A stretch of 32,572 bases of DNA from a virus, in the IMG/VR virus record IMGVR_UViG_3300010370_000136, positions 1 through 32,572 of that record; one strand, 5' to 3'. The position numbers and the translations under genes are program-made. The stretch's first letter is position 1, and each line of letters opens with the position of its first letter. The notes under the pieces are model-generated. The model made no database searches. It was given only the letters and a program-made list of their open reading frames with translations, and was not told where the DNA came from. Positions 1 to 5,904 of the stretch are shown one piece after another.

Positions 1-32
1 CGGGCAGGGGAGCCGTAGGTACGCGGTCTAGG

Positions 33-52
33 AAAAATCGCACACCTGCGCG
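33..52 (-). terminator. Rho-independent terminator after the HNH gene
   Basis: On the minus strand, 19 bases after the HNH stop codon, CGCGC-AGGU-GUGCG forms a 5-bp stem (one G-U pair) with a tetraloop. It is followed directly by AUUUUUCC. This is the only clear stem plus U-run seen in the window. It would end the DNA-modification transcript and insulate it from the terminase operon if the molecule is circular. The stem is short, so efficiency is uncertain. Confidence 0.6.
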
Positions 53-70
53 TGTCGAGTGCTGGTCTGG

Positions 71-373
71 TCATCTGCGGTGTTCTCTCGCGCCTCGTCG
101 AGAGTTACAGGAGCGGTGCGCTGGTAGTAGGGGTGACGTCGGTTCTCCCGTTAGTACGTGGTCTGCGGTGAACGGGTCGTCTGGTCGTGCTCCTTCGCCG
201 CATATCCAGCAGGCTTCGGCGTTCTCTCTTACTGCTTTCGCTCTGGTCTTATAGGTTCCTTTGTAGTGAGGACGCGTCGCGTTTCGTACTGCTTCTCGTA
301 TCTTCGTACAACCGTCGCACCTGCTGGAGTTCGGCGTTAGTTGTCCGCAGTTTAGACAAGGCTTCTTAATCAT
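71..373 (-). CDS. HNH endonuclease
   Basis: This 100-aa protein carries the HNH (beta-beta-alpha metal) nuclease pattern. Paired cysteines appear at CLNCG and RCDGC near the N-terminus, then CWICGE, a DHV motif and a final HRSCNSRRG. Such small HNH proteins nick or cut DNA and, in many siphophages, sit beside the terminase and assist packaging at cos. Here the gene is last in the transcription unit and overlaps the upstream CmoA-like gene by 4 bases (ATGA). It would abut the small terminase gene if the sequence closes into a circle. It could instead belong to the modification cluster as a modification-dependent nuclease. Family call is firm; the role is inferred. Confidence 0.88.
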   Translation of the reverse strand: MIKKPCLNCGQLTPNSSRCDGCTKIREAVRNATRPHYKGTYKTRAKAVRENAEACWICGEGARPDDPFTADHVLTGEPTSPLLPAHRSCNSRRGAREHRR

Positions 374-1023
374 TTCTCTATTATGAAGCCTGAGAACTCT
401 CCGAATCGAAAGAACTCGTAGTAGACGAACGGGAAGATATCGCGGCTTATAGGTCGCTGGATTCCCGACAGGCTGAGTTCCTTCTGGAGGATTTCGTTCG
501 CGTCTACGCCGCTCGCTACCTTTCCTGCGAGGGTAAGACGGCGGTAGATAGTGCCGATATAGCGAGAGGCGTCTTCGGTTTTATCTACGACGATTAGCGC
601 TCCTCCTACGTTGAGGGTGTCGTAGAGGCGGCGGAGGTAAGGCTTTCGTTCTGCTATCGGGAGGAACATAAGCACGAGGAAGAGCGTCGCGACGTCGAAC
701 GGTTCGTAGTCGTAGTCGAGTACGTCGGCTAGTTCGAAGCGTCCGTATCCGTCGAAGAGTTCCTTCATCTGCGGAGAGTTATCTATAGAGACGGCTTCGC
801 AATTACGCGCTTTCAGGGAATCGGTTAAGAGGCGCGTTATGTTTCCCGTCGAGGCTCCTATGTCGTAGAGCCTTCCGCCTTCGGGGAGGTAGTGCCTAGC
901 GATATGCGCTACGGCTCCTGCTACGAGGTCATAGAAGGGTAACTGTTCCCGTACGTGCCGCTCGAAGCCTGCCGCTACGTTCGCGTTTTTAAACGTCCAG
1001 TCACGGGGTATTTCGAACGTCAC
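370..1023 (-). CDS. CmoA-like SAM-dependent enzyme (carboxy-SAM synthase-like or methyltransferase)
   Basis: This 217-aa class I SAM-binding fold has its motif I at YDIGASTGN (residues 53-61). Several stretches resemble CmoA, which makes carboxy-SAM from SAM and prephenate: DWTF at 8-11 with a following VA..F..H, SIDNSPQM at 79-86, NVGGALIVVDK at 138-148, and a C-terminal FxFGxFxGF segment. The region between the QK motif and the C-terminus is shorter than in E. coli CmoA, and I could not place the CmoA carboxylate-binding arginine. Carboxy-SAM synthesis is therefore not proven; a plain methyltransferase remains possible. It starts with GTG inside the stop of the cytosine methyltransferase (GTGA overlap) and its TGA overlaps the HNH ATG. 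The three products are thus probably made together. Confidence 0.75.
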   Translation of the reverse strand: MTFEIPRDWTFKNANVAAGFERHVREQLPFYDLVAGAVAHIARHYLPEGGRLYDIGASTGNITRLLTDSLKARNCEAVSIDNSPQMKELFDGYGRFELADVLDYDYEPFDVATLFLVLMFLPIAERKPYLRRLYDTLNVGGALIVVDKTEDASRYIGTIYRRLTLAGKVASGVDANEILQKELSLSGIQRPISRDIFPFVYYEFFRFGEFSGFIIEK

Positions 1024-2084
1024 GGAAGCCTCCTAAGTATCTCGTCTCTAATCGTTTCGCCTACGCGCTTCATCATTAGAGGAGGTACGGAACGTCCGAT
1101 TCGTTCGGCTCGTTCGCGATACGTTCCTGTTAGTTCGAAGTCAGCAGGGAACGAACAGAGAGCGCGGAGTTCCCGAAGGTTAAACTTTCGCGGCTCGAAG
1201 GGGTGAGTTACGGACGCGGCTCCTACTACTCCTGCGGTAGCGGTAATCGTTAGGCAAGGCTTAACGGGAGAGACGCGGACGAGATTTAGATACTTACGCG
1301 AGACGACGCCTAGACGTAGGTTCTTGTATTCGCGTCCTATCGCGTAGCGCGTGAAATCTAAGTCTTCTCCTGTCTCAGGGTCGAACCTTCCGACGTGAGC
1401 AGGAATCGAGAGGTATTCGCCTAACGCGTCACGGACGGTAGGACGGGTAGGAAGCGGAGCAGGGAAGACAGGCGCTAGTCCTAAGTCCTCGCGTACTCCG
1501 ACGAAGATAAGGCGCTCACGTTTCTGCGGTACTCCGCACCTAGAGGCGTCTACTATTCGCGCTTCGACGCGATAACCGCAGGAGCGGAGACGGCGAAGAA
1601 TCTCTTTAAAGTATCCGATAGCGGTTCCTACGGTTAAGCCTTTGACGTTCTCTGCGACGAATACCTTCGGCTGGATATCGTTAAGGATTCGAGCGAACTC
1701 AAAAAACAGGTCGTCTGAGCGTTGCGCGGTATCGGAATAGTTACTTACGTTTCCCCACCCGTCTTCGCGTTTACCTGACGTAGAGAACGCGGCGCATGGA
1801 GGAGAGCCTTCGAGAAGGTCTACTTCGTCTAAGCCTGCGAGCGCTAGAAGGTGCTTCCCGTTTATCTCTCGTATATCGGCAGGGCTGATAGGTACGCCGT
1901 CGTGATTAAGACGGTAGGTATCTCGTGCCGCTTCGACGAATTCTGACGCGGCTCGTATCTCGAAGCCTGCCATTTCGAGTCCTAGACAGGAGCCACCACA
2001 GCCAGAGAAAGTAGAGATAGCCGTAAAGCCGTTCGTACCGCGAACACGGCGAACCTCTTCCATAGAAGGAAGTACGAAATCCAT
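1020..2084 (-). CDS. DNA cytosine-C5 methyltransferase with atypical motif X (N to R)
   Basis: The C5-methyltransferase motifs are all present: SAM-binding FSGCGG (residues 26-31), catalytic SPPCAAFS with Cys97, motif VI ENV at 145-147, motif VIII QKRERLIFVG at 187-196, and motif X IGRSVPP with Arg331. The family normally has Asn at that position (IGNAVPP or IGNSVPP), in the cofactor pocket. ATG at 2084 is preferred because it forms a TAATG overlap with the ParB-like gene; an in-frame ATG at 2126 would add 14 residues but overlap 43 bases and lacks a Shine-Dalgarno. The target sequence cannot be read from the protein. A gene for a CmoA-like protein overlaps downstream, which suggests an unusual cofactor (see findings). 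No truncation is visible. Confidence 0.92.
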   Translation of the reverse strand: MDFVLPSMEEVRRVRGTNGFTAISTFSGCGGSCLGLEMAGFEIRAASEFVEAARDTYRLNHDGVPISPADIREINGKHLLALAGLDEVDLLEGSPPCAAFSTSGKREDGWGNVSNYSDTAQRSDDLFFEFARILNDIQPKVFVAENVKGLTVGTAIGYFKEILRRLRSCGYRVEARIVDASRCGVPQKRERLIFVGVREDLGLAPVFPAPLPTRPTVRDALGEYLSIPAHVGRFDPETGEDLDFTRYAIGREYKNLRLGVVSRKYLNLVRVSPVKPCLTITATAGVVGAASVTHPFEPRKFNLRELRALCSFPADFELTGTYRERAERIGRSVPPLMMKRVGETIRDEILRRLP

Positions 2085-2581
2085 TACGTCGTCGAGCCGC
2101 TCCACTCGTAGCCGCACTTCGGACATTTATGTTCGGTAGCCAAATCGGTATCGACGGTAGGGAACGCGTCAGGAATTTCGTTTTCGATATCGGAAATAAT
2201 CTCGTCGAGAGCGTCGCCGTCGAAGAGCGTTCCTGAAAGTTCGAGCGGAGTAGCGGCGAGTTCTTCCAGAATCTCTTTAAGAACGTTCGAGTCGTAAGTA
2301 GCGAGGTCGTTAGCGCGGTTATCTGCGAGCAGGATACGAAGCGCTCTATCATCGTCGCAGTCGATAAAGCCCACTTCGATATCGTTCCAGCCAAGAAGTT
2401 TCGCGGCTTTAAACGTATGATTCCCTGCGAGAATAAAGTTCGTTTCCTGCTGAACGACGAGCGGACGATACTGACCGTTCTCGCGGAGGCTTTCGCTAAT
2501 CGCGCCTACGTCTCCCTGACGAGCGTTCTTAGGGTGAGGCTTTAAGTCGTCTACTGATACTCGTTCGTATCTAATTTCCAC
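2084..2581 (-). CDS. ParB-like nuclease-domain protein
   Basis: The N-terminal ~100 residues form a ParB/sulfiredoxin-like domain: VSVDDLKPHPKNAR near residues 8-21, SLRENGQYRPLVV, then AGNHTFKAAKLLGW with the GNHxxxAA motif, and LLADNRAND. The C-terminus has a single CPKCGYEW pair, as in a half zinc ribbon. Proteins of this kind often sit beside phage DNA methyltransferases; some act as nucleotide-dependent DNA-binding or modification partners. Its stop overlaps the methyltransferase start (TAATG), so coupling is expected. GTG at 2581 follows AGGAG by 6 bases, and that Shine-Dalgarno lies in a hairpin (2586-2604). Domain call is firm; nuclease activity is not established. Confidence 0.88.
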   Translation of the reverse strand: MEIRYERVSVDDLKPHPKNARQGDVGAISESLRENGQYRPLVVQQETNFILAGNHTFKAAKLLGWNDIEVGFIDCDDDRALRILLADNRANDLATYDSNVLKEILEELAATPLELSGTLFDGDALDEIISDIENEIPDAFPTVDTDLATEHKCPKCGYEWSGSTT

Positions 2582-2585
2582 TTCT

Positions 2586-2604
2586 CGCTCCTTCGATAGG
2601 AGCG
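2586..2604 (-). promoter_or_regulatory. Hairpin sequestering the ParB-like gene ribosome binding site
   Basis: On the minus strand, CGCTCCT-ATCGA-AGGAGCG forms a 7-bp stem with a 5-base loop. The 3' arm contains the AGGAG Shine-Dalgarno six bases before the GTG start. Folding would hide the ribosome binding site of the first gene in the modification cluster. The element lies in the mRNA 5' end that ribozyme copy 1 would generate. Confidence 0.6.
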
Positions 2605-2622
2605 AAATGGTATCAGACTTTT

Positions 2623-2672
2623 AGCCTCTTCAGTAGCGGCACTACCGCTAGACGCCTCGCGGCGTTTCGGCT
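2623..2672 (-). ncRNA. Type II hammerhead ribozyme, copy 1
   Basis: Read on the minus strand: helix II 5' arm AGCC, core GAAAC, helix III GCC-GCGA-GGC with a GNRA loop, cleavage triplet GUC, helix I UAGCGG-UAGUG-CCGCUA (6 bp), core CUGAAGA, then helix II 3' arm GGCU. All invariant hammerhead core bases are present. The order, with helix II open, is the type II permutation. Cleavage is predicted between 2651 and 2650, after the C of GUC. It lies between the 49-aa gene and the ParB-like gene, 6 bases after the stop. Confidence 0.93.
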
Positions 2673-2678
2673 TCCTGC

Positions 2679-2828
2679 TTACTTTAAGCCGCAGGCGATA
2701 AGGAACTTCTCGCGGTCAAAACGCGGATTATCGTCCTCGAAGATATCCATAAGCATTTCGACAAGAACGACGATATCCGTTCCCTTCGAAATCGCCTTAG
2801 CGATTTTCTCGTAGTGCTTCCTAGTCAT
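2679..2828 (-). CDS. Small protein of unknown function (49 aa)
   Basis: I do not recognise this protein. The chosen ATG at 2828 follows a strong AGGAGG six bases upstream; a longer in-frame ATG at 2927 would run through ribozyme copy 2 and into the preceding gene and is rejected. The product is charged and mostly helical, with an amphipathic segment GTDIVVLVEMLMDIF in the middle. It sits between two hammerhead ribozymes (copy 2 upstream, copy 1 downstream), so its mRNA would be released as a single-gene fragment. Confidence 0.75.
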   Translation of the reverse strand: MTRKHYEKIAKAISKGTDIVVLVEMLMDIFEDDNPRFDREKFLIACGLK

Positions 2829-2853
2829 ATTTCCTCCTCTTCGATTTCCGACG

Positions 2854-2903
2854 AGCCTCGTCAGGAGCGGCGATACCGCTCGACGCCTCGCGGCGTTTCG
2901 GCT
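2854..2903 (-). ncRNA. Type II hammerhead ribozyme, copy 2
   Basis: Minus strand: AGCC, GAAAC, GCC-GCGA-GGC (GNRA-capped helix III), GUC, helix I GAGCGG-UAUCG-CCGCUC (6 bp), CUGACGA, GGCU. Helix I differs from copy 1 at its first pair (G-C instead of U-A), a compensatory change, and the variable base of CUGANGA is C rather than A. Cleavage is predicted between 2882 and 2881. The last A of the upstream gene's UAA stop codon is the first base of helix II. The Shine-Dalgarno of the 49-aa gene follows at about 20 bases. Confidence 0.95.
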
Positions 2904-3460
2904 TAATACTTTCCTGTACCTCCGCAACGGTTACACGTCCAGCCCGTGAAATTCCATTTATCTGAACCGCCAGCGCCTCCGCAACGAGGACATTTATCCT
3001 CGTCCTTCCACGTCTGGAGAGATTCGCGGCGAAGGCGAGCGTCGGTACGACGAGTCAGTTCGTTACGGACGTCCGTAATCTGCTCCCACGTCATTTCGTT
3101 AAGAGCGATATCGGCTCCGACAACTTTTCGAATTACTGCTTCGAGCGAACGAACACGAGCCTCTTCCGCCGCCGCGACGAGTCCGCCGTTTACGAGGTCG
3201 AGACGAACCTTCTCGCGAACGGTAGCGAGTTCCTCCGCCTCGTGCTTCTGCTCTTCCGCGAAAACTTCGGCGGCACTTGCGAACGAGAATCCGAAACGCT
3301 TATTAAATTCGTTCAGACAGTAGAACGTACGTCCGCTCTTCTCGTTCATCTGCTTCCATACAGGTTCGGAGCAGAATACGTAGCCGCCGTCGTAGAAGCC
3401 TTCGCCAGCCTCGACGCTGACGGAGCATACGGAGCACGTTCCGCGATATCGGTTATTCAT
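2903..3460 (-). CDS. Zinc-ribbon protein of unknown function
   Basis: This 185-aa protein has an N-terminal CSVCS pair with a further Cys near residue 30, a charged helical middle (about residues 65-150) and a C-terminal DnaJ-like double zinc knuckle, CPRCGGAGG and CNRCGGTGKY. The CxxCxGxG knuckles suggest metal-stabilised binding to nucleic acid or protein, but I cannot name a function. It is the first gene after promoter 3490-3519 and has an excellent GGAGGA site before its ATG. Its stop codon is fused to ribozyme copy 2. Cleavage there would separate this leading cistron from the modification cluster. Confidence 0.8.
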   Translation of the reverse strand: MNNRYRGTCSVCSVSVEAGEGFYDGGYVFCSEPVWKQMNEKSGRTFYCLNEFNKRFGFSFASAAEVFAEEQKHEAEELATVREKVRLDLVNGGLVAAAEEARVRSLEAVIRKVVGADIALNEMTWEQITDVRNELTRRTDARLRRESLQTWKDEDKCPRCGGAGGSDKWNFTGWTCNRCGGTGKY

Positions 3461-3489
3461 AGGTTCCTCCTCGTTAATTCGTTAAGACG

Positions 3490-3519
3490 AGTCTAAGGTG
3501 GCTCCCGTAGGCGAGTCCA
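3490..3519 (-). promoter_or_regulatory. Sigma-70-like phage promoter A
   Basis: Minus strand: -35 TGGACT (3519-3514), 18-base spacer, -10 TAGACT (3495-3490). It shares the extended -35 TTCTGGAC and the spacer end GCCACCT with the stronger promoter at 8103-8131, and both lie about 30-45 bases before a gene start. Upstream, a CACCGTA/TACGGGTG hairpin precedes an A-run. It would drive 3460 to 71. Confidence 0.6.
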
Positions 3520-3550
3520 GAACCTCTTTTTCACCCGTAAATACGGTGTT

Positions 3551-4018
3551 TTAGTCGTATACGGGATTCGTCAGCAGGTCGAAAACGTCCGCCGCCTCTA
3601 GGAGCCAGCCGCGAGAAGGATTATCAGAGTGAGCCGCGAAAATCTTCTTCGTCGTCGCATTAAAGCGCTCCGAATTCTTTCGAAGATATCTCTTTAGGCG
3701 TCCTACTTCGATAGCGACGAACGCGCCTGATTCTCCTTCGAGCGCATAAACGTAAATCCACCATTTAGCCGTCGTGACGTTAATTCCAGAAGGCTTCCAG
3801 ACGGATTCGTTTAAATCGAGTTCCTGAAGTGCTCGTATAGGCGCTTGGTGCGTCTCGATTACCATACGTCCGTTGCGGTATCTATCTGTTTTAACTTCGA
3901 ACGCGCCGCTAGAGAGCGCTCGCAGAAAAGCAGTAACGAACGCTTCGCCTTCTTCGCCGTCTTTTAGGTCACGGACGAAATTAAAGCGCTCTAAATCGAA
4001 CGACGGCTGGTAAGCCAC
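3551..4018 (-). CDS. Putative PD-(D/E)XK-type nuclease-like protein
   Basis: This 155-aa protein has a GEEGEAFVTAFL helix near residues 22-33, then a strand FEVKTDRY (about 59-66) and NGRMVIETH. The early Glu, the E-V-K triad and the following polar strand resemble the core of PD-(D/E)XK nucleases and Holliday junction resolvases. A clear upstream Asp is not identified, so the call is tentative. The start is GTG, overlapping the TAG of the upstream zinc-ribbon gene (TAGTG). Nothing indicates truncation. Alternative: an unrelated alpha/beta protein. Confidence 0.5.
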   Translation of the reverse strand: MAYQPSFDLERFNFVRDLKDGEEGEAFVTAFLRALSSGAFEVKTDRYRNGRMVIETHQAPIRALQELDLNESVWKPSGINVTTAKWWIYVYALEGESGAFVAIEVGRLKRYLRKNSERFNATTKKIFAAHSDNPSRGWLLEAADVFDLLTNPVYD

Positions 4019-4179
4019 TATTCCTGCTCTACTTTTTCCATTTCGAAAACGCGGTTCGTATGTCGCTCAGGATTTGAGCACGTAGGAGGCGTAGAGACGC
4101 GAACGTAAAGCGTAAGAGCGCGATTACAAGACGGACATACGAAGACTTCTCGAAACGCCGCTTTACGTTCATTATTCAT
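4018..4179 (-). CDS. Small zinc-ribbon protein (53 aa)
   Basis: CPSC, then a Cys about 15 residues later in a PTCSNPERHTNR context, suggests a small metal-binding ribbon. The same pattern (CxxC, Cys-x-N-P-x-x-H) occurs in the 51-aa gene at 12854-13009, so the two are probably paralogues. ATG at 4179 is chosen because it makes an ATGA overlap with the upstream gene; a longer in-frame start at 4209 would overlap 34 bases. Function unknown. Confidence 0.72.
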   Translation of the reverse strand: MNNERKAAFREVFVCPSCNRALTLYVRVSTPPTCSNPERHTNRVFEMEKVEQE

Positions 4180-4391
4180 ACCCTTCGACAGTAGACGGGT
4201 GGCGACCACGTTCGCTCGACTAGCGGACGCGTCGCGATAGCCATAGTTCCGTCATTCGCAAGCCATACCAGAAGTTCTACGTAACTATCTCCTACGTCAG
4301 AATCAGGTAGGCGGCACTTCCAGCGACAGTAACCGTCGCTATCCGCGAGAAGCGTCGTAAAAAGCGGTTCGGGAACTTCGGCGTCAGTCAT
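4176..4391 (-). CDS. Hypothetical protein (71 aa)
   Basis: I do not recognise this acidic, beta-rich 71-aa product, which contains two cysteines in YCRWKC. The ATG follows GGAAAAAAG and overlaps the end of the 28-aa membrane ORF by 8 bases; its own TGA overlaps the next ATG. This coupling pattern supports it as a real gene. Confidence 0.65.
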   Translation of the reverse strand: MTDAEVPEPLFTTLLADSDGYCRWKCRLPDSDVGDSYVELLVWLANDGTMAIATRPLVERTWSPPVYCRRV

Positions 4392-4470
4392 CTTTTTTCC
4401 GAAAGAGAAGACGCGGCAGTAACGCGACGAGCACTCCGCAGACGAAGTAAATCGTTACGAAGAGTTTCAT
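4384..4470 (-). CDS. 28-aa single-span membrane microprotein
   Basis: The frame starts MKLFVTIYFVCGVLVALLP and ends in RKKDD, giving one hydrophobic helix with a positive, charged C-terminus. Its ATG overlaps the stop of the upstream coiled-coil gene (TAATG), and its TGA lies 8 bases inside the next gene, so it fills the gap exactly. That placement is the main evidence. The role is unknown; small phage membrane proteins of this size can act in lysis regulation or exclusion. Confidence 0.6.
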   Translation of the reverse strand: MKLFVTIYFVCGVLVALLPRLLFRKKDD

Positions 4471-4685
4471 TAGAGTTCGACACCCTGCTGAAGGTGAATA
4501 CGAAGCCTGTCTACCGTTGCGAGAGCGTCGCGGAGCGCCTGCCTCGTTTTCGCTAACTCTTCCTTTACCTCTTCGAGGAAACGTCGCGCTTCGTCGCGCT
4601 CCTCGCGAAGAGTCTCGTTCGCCGTCGATAGGTCAGAGACGCGGCTCTGTTCCATAATTAGTTCGGCTCTTAGGTTGTCGGTCAT
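4470..4685 (-). CDS. Coiled-coil protein (71 aa)
   Basis: Nearly the whole protein is a predicted coiled coil with leucine heptads and runs of Glu, Arg and Lys (for example LREERDEARRFLEEVKEEL). I recognise no family. Its ATG overlaps the TGA of the 44-aa gene (ATGA) and its TAA overlaps the 28-aa membrane ORF. It may oligomerise or tether one of its neighbours. Confidence 0.65.
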   Translation of the reverse strand: MTDNLRAELIMEQSRVSDLSTANETLREERDEARRFLEEVKEELAKTRQALRDALATVDRLRIHLQQGVEL

Positions 4686-4816
4686 TTCTTCTCCTTCTTT
4701 CGTTTGGATATTTCTTCTCTTAACTCTTTAATAATCAGGTCTAGTTCGTCTTCTAAGTCGCGTCGGACGACGTAGTGAAGTAGTTCGACTATTCGAATTA
4801 GCGTCGAAGTTTTCAT
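4682..4816 (-). CDS. Small charged helical protein (44 aa)
   Basis: The frame begins MKTSTLIRIVELLHYVVRR and ends in a lysine-rich helix KRKKEKK. AAAGGAA lies 5 bases upstream of ATG and the TGA overlaps the next gene's ATG (ATGA). The product is amphipathic and probably helical. No family is recognised. It begins 15 bases downstream of the tRNA-like RNA. Confidence 0.6.
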   Translation of the reverse strand: MKTSTLIRIVELLHYVVRRDLEDELDLIIKELREEISKRKKEKK

Positions 4817-4830
4817 TAGTTCCTTTCTCG

Positions 4831-4894
4831 TTCCCGTACCGCGAATCGAACGCGGCTCTGCGAAGGGGAAGCACAGAGACTACCTGTTACGGGA
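4831..4894 (-). tRNA. tRNA-like RNA lacking a D stem
   Basis: Minus strand: a perfect 7-bp acceptor stem UCCCGUA/UACGGGA, a T arm of 5 bp (CCGCG/CGCGG) with the canonical UUCGAUU loop, and a discriminator A. Between them lie only 32 bases: unpaired ACAGGUAGU, which keeps the GG of a D loop, and a 7-bp arm CUCUGUG/CGCAGAG with a 9-base loop. A standard D stem and 7-base anticodon loop cannot be formed. At 64 bases it is about 10 short of a normal tRNA. CCA is not encoded. It may be a degenerate or D-armless tRNA or a tmRNA-like mimic; the amino acid cannot be assigned. Confidence 0.6.
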
Positions 4895-4902
4895 TTTCTC
4901 GC

Positions 4903-5904
4903 CTAGCGGAAATTGGCGAGAACTTTAAGCGCTTCGATATCTGCCGCGCCTGTTTTACCTGTTAGAGCGTCGAGGTAGTTACGCTCCGCGAGTACCGTTC
5001 CTCCGCGAGTAGGACGGAAGTGGTGGCGGTAGGTGTTTACCGCTTGGAGCACTCCGTACGCCGTTCCCTTCCAAGGTGTTACGCGCTCGTCGTTCGTCCA
5101 GAGGTTGCGGAGAATCGAACGAGTATTTTCGGCTCGCGTAATCGCCTGTTGCGCGTCTTTCTCAGGAGTAGGAACGTACTTCGCTACGAATTTCTCGTAG
5201 TGCTTATCCGATACTTTCTGCGAAAGGAGCGCTTCGAGTTCACGCTGGAAGTCGTCCGCCATAGTGTGAACGACGTTAAGCGCGGTTCTCGCGTCCTGTA
5301 GACGGAGCGACGAGTTAGCCGTATGTCGAACGGTGTACGCCTCGCCGTCTTCTCGAAGTGCCGCGTCTCGCGTGTTATCGCAGACGACGATAGTTACCGT
5401 CCGCTTATACGTCGTCGCAATACTTCCGTTAAACGAGGTCGTCGCGAGAAGGTTTGGACGGAACTCTACGCCGCCTGCTCCTTTCACGTTCTCTGGCATT
5501 TCGACCTGAACGAAGGCGATAGCGCCGCCTTTCAGGACGCCTGCGGAGCCAATGGAAAGGTCGTCGTCGAGAATATTCGAGACAGCACCTAGAAGAACGT
5601 CGTCGTACTGGTGCGGCGCGTATCTGCTCGACGGAACTCCTAACACTTCGTAGGAATCGTCGCGGATAATCGCCTTACGGTTCGGAACTTCGACGTATCC
5701 GTTCGGAGACTTTACGTACATCGTCTCCTCTACTGCTTTCCACGAGAAGAGGCGTCGTCGGACGTCTTCGAGCGGAATCGCGCCGTCGTAGTGATTCGGT
5801 TCTTCGCTCTGAAGGTCAGCGCGATAGTGCCAAGCGTTACCGCGCTTCTCCGTGAAGCCGATAAGCATATTTTTATTCAGGTAGTCGAGAGTTTCGCGAC
5901 TCAT
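4903..5904 (-). CDS. DUF932 family (phage/plasmid-like) protein
   Basis: This 333-aa protein resembles the DUF932 or phage/plasmid-like family: an N-terminal region with YEVLGVPSSRYAPHQY (about residues 84-99), a central LKGGAIAFVQVEMPE, and the C-terminal feature GTAYGVLQAVNTYRHH (about 281-296). The family is common on phages and plasmids next to replication or defence genes, but its biochemical role is unknown. Length fits the family. The ATG overlaps the stop of the upstream membrane protein by one base. The stop lies 8 bases before the tRNA-like RNA. Confidence 0.8.
   Translation of the reverse strand: MSRETLDYLNKNMLIGFTEKRGNAWHYRADLQSEEPNHYDGAIPLEDVRRRLFSWKAVEETMYVKSPNGYVEVPNRKAIIRDDSYEVLGVPSSRYAPHQYDDVLLGAVSNILDDDLSIGSAGVLKGGAIAFVQVEMPENVKGAGGVEFRPNLLATTSFNGSIATTYKRTVTIVVCDNTRDAALREDGEAYTVRHTANSSLRLQDARTALNVVHTMADDFQRELEALLSQKVSDKHYEKFVAKYVPTPEKDAQQAITRAENTRSILRNLWTNDERVTPWKGTAYGVLQAVNTYRHHFRPTRGGTVLAERNYLDALTGKTGAADIEALKVLANFR

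Noticed and set aside
1906-2394. Minus-strand frame overlapping the ParB-like and methyltransferase genes
   Set aside because: Shadow of two well-supported genes; no motif and no ribosome site.
4831-4894. A standard cloverleaf tRNA at this site
   Set aside because: I tried 7-base anticodon loops and D stems at all spacings; none pair properly with the fixed acceptor and T arms, so it is called tRNA-like.
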